From Candidatus Solibacter sp. (GTDB lineage Bacteria; Acidobacteriota; Terriglobia; Bryobacterales; Bryobacteraceae): 8,940 nucleotides of DNA. Positions 6,476 to 8,940 of this stretch are shown here, in pieces. Below the pieces are notes generated by a model. That model ran no database searches. It worked only from the letters and a program-made list of their open reading frames with translations, and was not told the DNA's origin. Numbering within the stretch: position 1 is the first letter of the stretch; every line of letters starts with the position of its first letter. A program made the translations under genes and the position numbers. The stretch is from NCBI GenBank assembly GCA_017883345.1, contig JADGNT010000156.1, positions 1 through 8,940 on the forward strand, read 5' to 3'.

Positions 6476-6864
6476 TCTTTCTCCAGGGCAGCCCGGGCCG
6501 ACTCCTTCACGGCAAGGGCCGATTGCGCCAGTTCCGCCAGGTTGCGGAAAGCGGCATCGTCATGCAGCGCGACTTCGGCCAGAACCTTGCGGTTCAGATC
6601 GATGCCGGCGGCCTTGAGGCCATGCACGAACTTGCTGTAGGAAATACCGGCGGCGCGGCAGGACGCATTGATCCGGACGATCCAGATTCTCCGGTAGTCG
6701 CGCTTCTTGCGCTTGCGTCCGACGTAGGCGAACTTCAGGCCGCGGTCGACGGCCTCCATGGCCGCACGGTACAGCTTGCTTTTGGTGAGGAAGTAACCCG
6801 AAGCGCGGGCTAAAACCTTCTTCCGCGACGCCCGGCGATGGGTACCACGTTTTACTCTGGGCAC
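6472..6864 (-). CDS. rplT: 50S ribosomal protein L20
   Basis: The 130-residue product has the typical L20 sequence from the start: [20 protein letters not shown], then [40 protein letters not shown] and the [20 protein letters not shown] block. L20 is an early 23S rRNA-binding protein needed for 50S assembly, and in several bacteria it represses its own operon by binding mRNA. Family members are usually about 115-120 residues; this one has about 10 extra C-terminal residues. The start is GTG at 6864, fixed by the conserved N-terminus and by AAGGAG six bases upstream. It sits 97 bp after rpmI and overlaps the following coiled-coil gene by 4 bp. Confidence 0.97.
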   Translation of the reverse strand: MPRVKRGTHRRASRKKVLARASGYFLTKSKLYRAAMEAVDRGLKFAYVGRKRKKRDYRRIWIVRINASCRAAGISYSKFVHGLKAAGIDLNRKVLAEVALHDDAAFRNLAELAQSALAVKESARAALEKE

Positions 6865-6963
6865 GTTTGTCTCCTTTTAATTTGGCTGGTCATTATTGGC
6901 GGAACCGGGCACGTGCCACGCGCACCGTCCGCACAAATCGCGCACTCCGCTAAACCCGTTGGC
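6865..6963 (-). promoter_or_regulatory. rpmI-rplT spacer with palindrome, possible L20 operator
   Basis: This spacer is long for an rpmI-rplT junction. It contains the perfect palindrome GGCACGTGCC (6908-6917) and flanking GCGGA/TCCGC and CGG/CCG complementarity that could close a larger, branched mRNA structure just before the L20 ribosome site. L20 is known to repress its operon in other bacteria by binding such leader structures; that this is an L20 site here is inference. Confidence 0.25.
6871..6876 (-). promoter_or_regulatory. Strong Shine-Dalgarno site of rplT
   Basis: On the minus strand AAGGAG precedes the GTG start codon with a spacing of six bases. It decides the GTG start of L20, where no ATG is available at the conserved N-terminus. 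Confidence 0.8.
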
Positions 6964-7158
6964 CTAGTAGGGAATCATGCGCTTCAGCACCGGCTGGTCG
7001 GCCTTGTCGGCAACCACGCTCTGGTGCAACTTCTTCTTGCGTTTGTGCGGCTTCGAGGTCAGAATATGACGGCCAAAGGCATGATTGCGAACCACTAAGC
7101 CCGTGCCCGTCTTCTTGAACCGCTTGGACGCACCTTTGTGAGTCTTCAGCTTCGGCAT
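6964..7158 (-). CDS. rpmI: 50S ribosomal protein L35
   Basis: The 64-residue product is a full-length L35: [20 protein letters not shown], then [20 protein letters not shown] and a C-terminal VLKRMIPY. It is very basic, as expected for a 23S rRNA-binding protein. The ATG at 7158 has AGGGA six bases upstream. rpmI normally follows infC and precedes rplT; here rplT follows as usual but infC is missing and the gene sits about 30 nt behind its own predicted transcription start, making it the first gene of the operon. Confidence 0.97.
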   Translation of the reverse strand: MPKLKTHKGASKRFKKTGTGLVVRNHAFGRHILTSKPHKRKKKLHQSVVADKADQPVLKRMIPY

Positions 7159-7194
7159 AATTATTCCCTGGATCTTTGCAGGAAAGACTAGACG

Positions 7195-7203
7195 ATTATA
7201 GCA
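7195..7203 (-). promoter_or_regulatory. Extended -10 promoter of the rpmI operon
   Basis: On the minus strand TGCTATAAT combines a perfect TATAAT hexamer with the TGn extension, which can replace a -35 box; no good -35 is visible at 16-18 bp. Transcription would start near 7188, giving a leader of about 30 nt before rpmI. It lies between the toxin gene's end hairpin and rpmI, exactly where an operon promoter is needed. Confidence 0.6.
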
Positions 7204-7214
7204 CGGAAGAATTG

Positions 7215-7235
7215 CGCCGCCGTAGACCGGCGGCG
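7215..7235 (-). terminator. GC-rich hairpin ending the toxin-antitoxin unit
   Basis: CGCCGCCG (7215-7222) and CGGCGGCG (7228-7235) form a perfect 8-bp stem with a 5-nt loop, 19 nt past the stop of the PIN gene. On the minus strand it is followed by CAATTCTTCC, a modest T-rich tail. It probably separates toxin transcription from the rpmI promoter directly behind it. Confidence 0.5.
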
Positions 7236-7254
7236 GGAGATGGAATGAATGTCG

Positions 7255-7644
7255 TTAGGGAAGCGAGTAGAGCCGGAGTTCCGGCATCGGGAAGTCCTTC
7301 GGATTGTCGGTCGCGAGGAGCAGACCATTGCGGATCGCGACGGCCGCGACAGTGAGATCGGGCAGGGCCAGGGTGAGCCCTTTCTGACGCCATTCCCGGT
7401 AGAGTTCGCCGGCGTACTTGGCAACCTCCGGAGTCACCGGATAAAACTCCAAGCTCCCGAGAAACGCTTCCGTTCTCTCGGCCTCGTGGGGACGCATTCC
7501 CATGTGGACCTCGGTGATGTTGATCGAGCAACATGCGAGCAAAGTTCCTTCAGCGATCACTCCCTCCAGCAGCTCGCTGCGACCGTTGCGGTCGTTAATT
7601 GCGTCGATGATGACGGTGCTGTCCAGGAGGCAGGTCGTAGCCAT
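7255..7644 (-). CDS. PIN-domain toxin, VapC-like ribonuclease
   Basis: The 129-residue product is a single PIN domain, the fold of VapC toxins, which are metal-dependent endoribonucleases cutting tRNA, rRNA or mRNA. The four acidic metal-binding residues are recognisable: D8 in CLLDSTVIIDAI, E45 in SINITEVHMGM, D96 in ALPDLTVAAVAI and D113 in LLLATDNPKDF. The length is normal and nothing looks broken, so it should be active. It starts 3 nt after the stop of the upstream ribbon-helix-helix gene, the usual antitoxin-first order. The pair's own antitoxin presumably neutralises the toxin and represses the operon. The RNA target cannot be read from sequence. Confidence 0.88.
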   Translation of the reverse strand: MATTCLLDSTVIIDAINDRNGRSELLEGVIAEGTLLACCSINITEVHMGMRPHEAERTEAFLGSLEFYPVTPEVAKYAGELYREWRQKGLTLALPDLTVAAVAIRNGLLLATDNPKDFPMPELRLYSLP

Positions 7645-7647
7645 CTA

Positions 7648-7923
7648 TCAGGCTTCGCGGTGGTGCTCGATCTTCTCGAAGCGCTTTACGGATTCCTGGC
7701 GGATGTCCCGAACCCACTGGGCCGCTCCTTGCGCCAGTTCCGGATGGTCTTCCTGTGTCCAGGCTCCCTTTGCAGCGCGTAGCGCGTTGCGCTGGCGATT
7801 GAGCTTGATCTCCCGCTTGGCCAGATCGACCAGAAAAGCCGTGCGGTCTCCTTGGCTGACGATCTTGTCGATCTCGGCGATCACTTCCGGAGGATATGGA
7901 ACCATGATTCGTTGACGTTGCAT
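7648..7923 (-). CDS. Ribbon-helix-helix antitoxin of the PIN toxin pair
   Basis: The product is 91 residues from the ATG at 7923. Residues 3-40 fit a ribbon-helix-helix DNA-binding domain: a short basic strand (RQRIMVPYP) followed by two helices (EVIAEIDKIVSQ, then RTAFLVDLAKREI). Residues 41-91 form a charged tail (WTQEDHPELAQGAAQWVRDI) that should wrap the toxin. Such antitoxins bind their own promoter as dimers. An upstream frame extension to 8049 exists, but it reads as unstructured and Cys-containing, whereas 7923 has AGGG close upstream and starts on the domain. The toxin gene follows after a 3-nt gap. Confidence 0.82.
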   Translation of the reverse strand: MQRQRIMVPYPPEVIAEIDKIVSQGDRTAFLVDLAKREIKLNRQRNALRAAKGAWTQEDHPELAQGAAQWVRDIRQESVKRFEKIEHHREA

Positions 7924-7938
7924 AGGCCCTACATTTCC

Positions 7939-7975
7939 ATTGCACCACAGCGGTCTACCGGATTGCACTACCACA
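7939..7975 (-). promoter_or_regulatory. Paired direct repeat before the antitoxin gene, operator candidate
   Basis: On the plus strand ATTGCACCACA (7939-7949) recurs as ATTGCACTACCACA (7962-7975), identical apart from three inserted bases, with starts 23 bp apart, about two helical turns. It lies 16-52 bp ahead of the antitoxin start codon, where a ribbon-helix-helix autorepressor would bind. Related to this, TTGACC on the minus strand near 7990-7995 could be a -35 box, but no good -10 follows. Confidence 0.3.
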
Positions 7976-7996
7976 CCGCAAGCCGAAAGGGTCAAC

Positions 7997-8029
7997 CTGC
8001 CAAGGAACAGTGGAACAGTCTTGTGGCAG
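7997..8029 (-). other. Inverted repeat enclosing a tandem 8-mer, downstream of the SecA-like gene
   Basis: CTGCCA (7997-8002) and TGGCAG (8024-8029) form a 6-bp stem around a 21-nt loop. The loop holds two adjacent copies of GGAACAGT (8004-8019, plus strand). It lies about 35 nt past the SecA-like stop codon. There is no T-tract, so a role in 3'-end formation or in antitoxin regulation is only possible. Confidence 0.3.
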
Positions 8030-8065
8030 CCCGCCTCAGCCCGCTGCACGCCCCCGTCCGCCGCT

Positions 8066-8940
8066 TCATTTGCGGAATCTGCTCACCAGCGCCTTCAGAA
8101 TCCGCTCCGTGTAGTTGCCGAAGGGGCGGTCGGTAGTCAGATAGGTCCAGGTGGCGCCGCGCTCCGTGGGGGCCGCTCCGCTCACGCGCGCGTTTTCCAG
8201 CCGGGCGGCGATCTCCGCATCCAGCCCTTCCTCCAGTTCGCGGTACATGGCATCGACGCGCGTCAGGTACTCGTGCAGCGGGTCGCGGCCGCCCCACGAG
8301 TACCAGTGCACGCCGCCGCGCAGTTCGCTAACGGCCGCCAAATAGTCGCTCCACAAATCGTCGATCGTGGTCAGTTCCACCGTGCGCTCCAGCGCGTCGA
8401 TCTCCGCGGTGAGCGCCTCCTGGCGGCGTTCCTGTATGCGCTGGCGCTGGCCTTCGATCACGGCCTCGTACTTGGCCAGGAAGCGGCGGATCTCCAGGTT
8501 CTGGCCCTCCACCAGGCGCTGGATGCTTTCGGCATCGTGTGGCACGCGCTCGTCGCCGATGCCGTATTTCACCAGCAGATCGTCCTCCCGGGAGATAAAA
8601 AAGCGCGAGCGGCCGGGGTCGCCCTGACGTCCGGCGCGGCCGCGCAGTTGGTGATCGATGCGGCGGCTCTCGTGACGGTTCGTGCCGATGACGTACAGCC
8701 CGCCCAACTCCGCCACGCCCCCGCCGAGCTGGATATCCACGCCGCGGCCCGCCATGTTGGTCGAAATGGTGACCGCGCCGCGCTGCCCGGCGCGAGCCAC
8801 GATCAGCGCCTCCTGCTCTTCATTGCGCGCGTTGAGCACAGAGTGAGGAATGCCGGCCAGCACGCGGCTCAGACGCTCCGACTCCTCGACGCTCGCCGTC
8901 CCCACCAGGATGGGCTGGCCGGTGGCATGCACGCTCCGGA
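8066..8940 (-). CDS. secA: SecA-family translocase ATPase, C-terminal part (partial, accessory SecA-like)
   Basis: The frame is open from the right edge (8940) to TGA at 8066, giving the last 290 residues; the start lies outside. SecA is the ATPase that drives preproteins through SecYEG. Visible from the N-terminal side: [33 protein letters not shown] (motif V), [27 protein letters not shown] (motif VI with the arginine finger, about 8650-8612), then the scaffold helix region ([16 protein letters not shown]) and [21 protein letters not shown]. The loop between LGG and GGLYVIGT is only about five residues, much shorter than in E. coli SecA. The protein ends about 80 residues after the LWSDYL element with no flexible linker or Cys-rich zinc-binding tail. 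This suggests an accessory SecA rather than the housekeeping copy, which remains inference. Confidence 0.87.
   Translation of the reverse strand, partial: RSVHATGQPILVGTASVEESERLSRVLAGIPHSVLNARNEEQEALIVARAGQRGAVTISTNMAGRGVDIQLGGGVAELGGLYVIGTNRHESRRIDHQLRGRAGRQGDPGRSRFFISREDDLLVKYGIGDERVPHDAESIQRLVEGQNLEIRRFLAKYEAVIEGQRQRIQERRQEALTAEIDALERTVELTTIDDLWSDYLAAVSELRGGVHWYSWGGRDPLHEYLTRVDAMYRELEEGLDAEIAARLENARVSGAAPTERGATWTYLTTDRPFGNYTERILKALVSRFRK

Noticed and set aside
7159..7254. Remnant of infC before rpmI
   Set aside because: The 96 bp hold only the hairpin, the promoter and the leader; no frame there resembles initiation factor IF-3.
7249..7782. Plus-strand open frame of 177 codons
   Set aside because: It is antisense to the PIN toxin and antitoxin, which have the catalytic residues and the expected gene order.
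7924..8049. N-terminal extension of the antitoxin
   Set aside because: The extension carries odd Cys/Gly-rich sequence, covers the likely operator region and is not part of the ribbon-helix-helix fold.

Overview
The window is GC-rich bacterial chromosome, most likely from Acidobacteriota of the Solibacter/Bryobacter type. The best clue is the left-edge gene: a secreted NHL-repeat protein whose C-terminus looks like the TIGR03437 (Solibacter C-terminal) domain. A secreted matrixin with a Pro/Thr linker, a lone HD-GYP protein and a short SecA-like translocase fit the same lineage. The lineage call is inference from protein style, not from a marker comparison.

Layout. (1) 1-2362, minus: NHL beta-propeller protein, running off the left edge. 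(2) 2363-2484: divergent intergenic region. (3) 2485-4008, plus: exported matrixin (M10A) metallopeptidase. (4) 4076-4870, plus: HD-GYP domain protein, followed by a TTCG-loop hairpin that looks like a terminator. (5) 7158 down to 5049, minus: a probable five-gene operon rpmI - rplT - coiled-coil (ZapB-like) - zapA - DUF1684, with ATGA overlaps at two junctions and an extended -10 promoter just before rpmI. (6) 7923 down to 7255, minus: a ribbon-helix-helix antitoxin and PIN-domain toxin pair, closed by a hairpin in front of the rpmI promoter. (7) 8940 down to 8066, minus: C-terminal part of a SecA-family ATPase that lacks the usual C-terminal tail and runs off the right edge.

How it fits together. 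The central operon joins two 50S ribosomal proteins to FtsZ-ring factors (ZapA and a coiled-coil partner candidate) and a membrane-anchored DUF1684 protein. infC, the usual first gene before rpmI, is absent; a toxin-antitoxin module, a terminator-like hairpin and a separate promoter sit there instead. The left third is a divergent pair of large exported proteins. I found no CRISPR array, tRNA, rRNA, transposase or phage gene. I see no convincing wholly new system; the more unusual points are the tandem N-terminal modules of the matrixin, the ZapB-like/ZapA linkage with ribosomal genes, and the shortened SecA.
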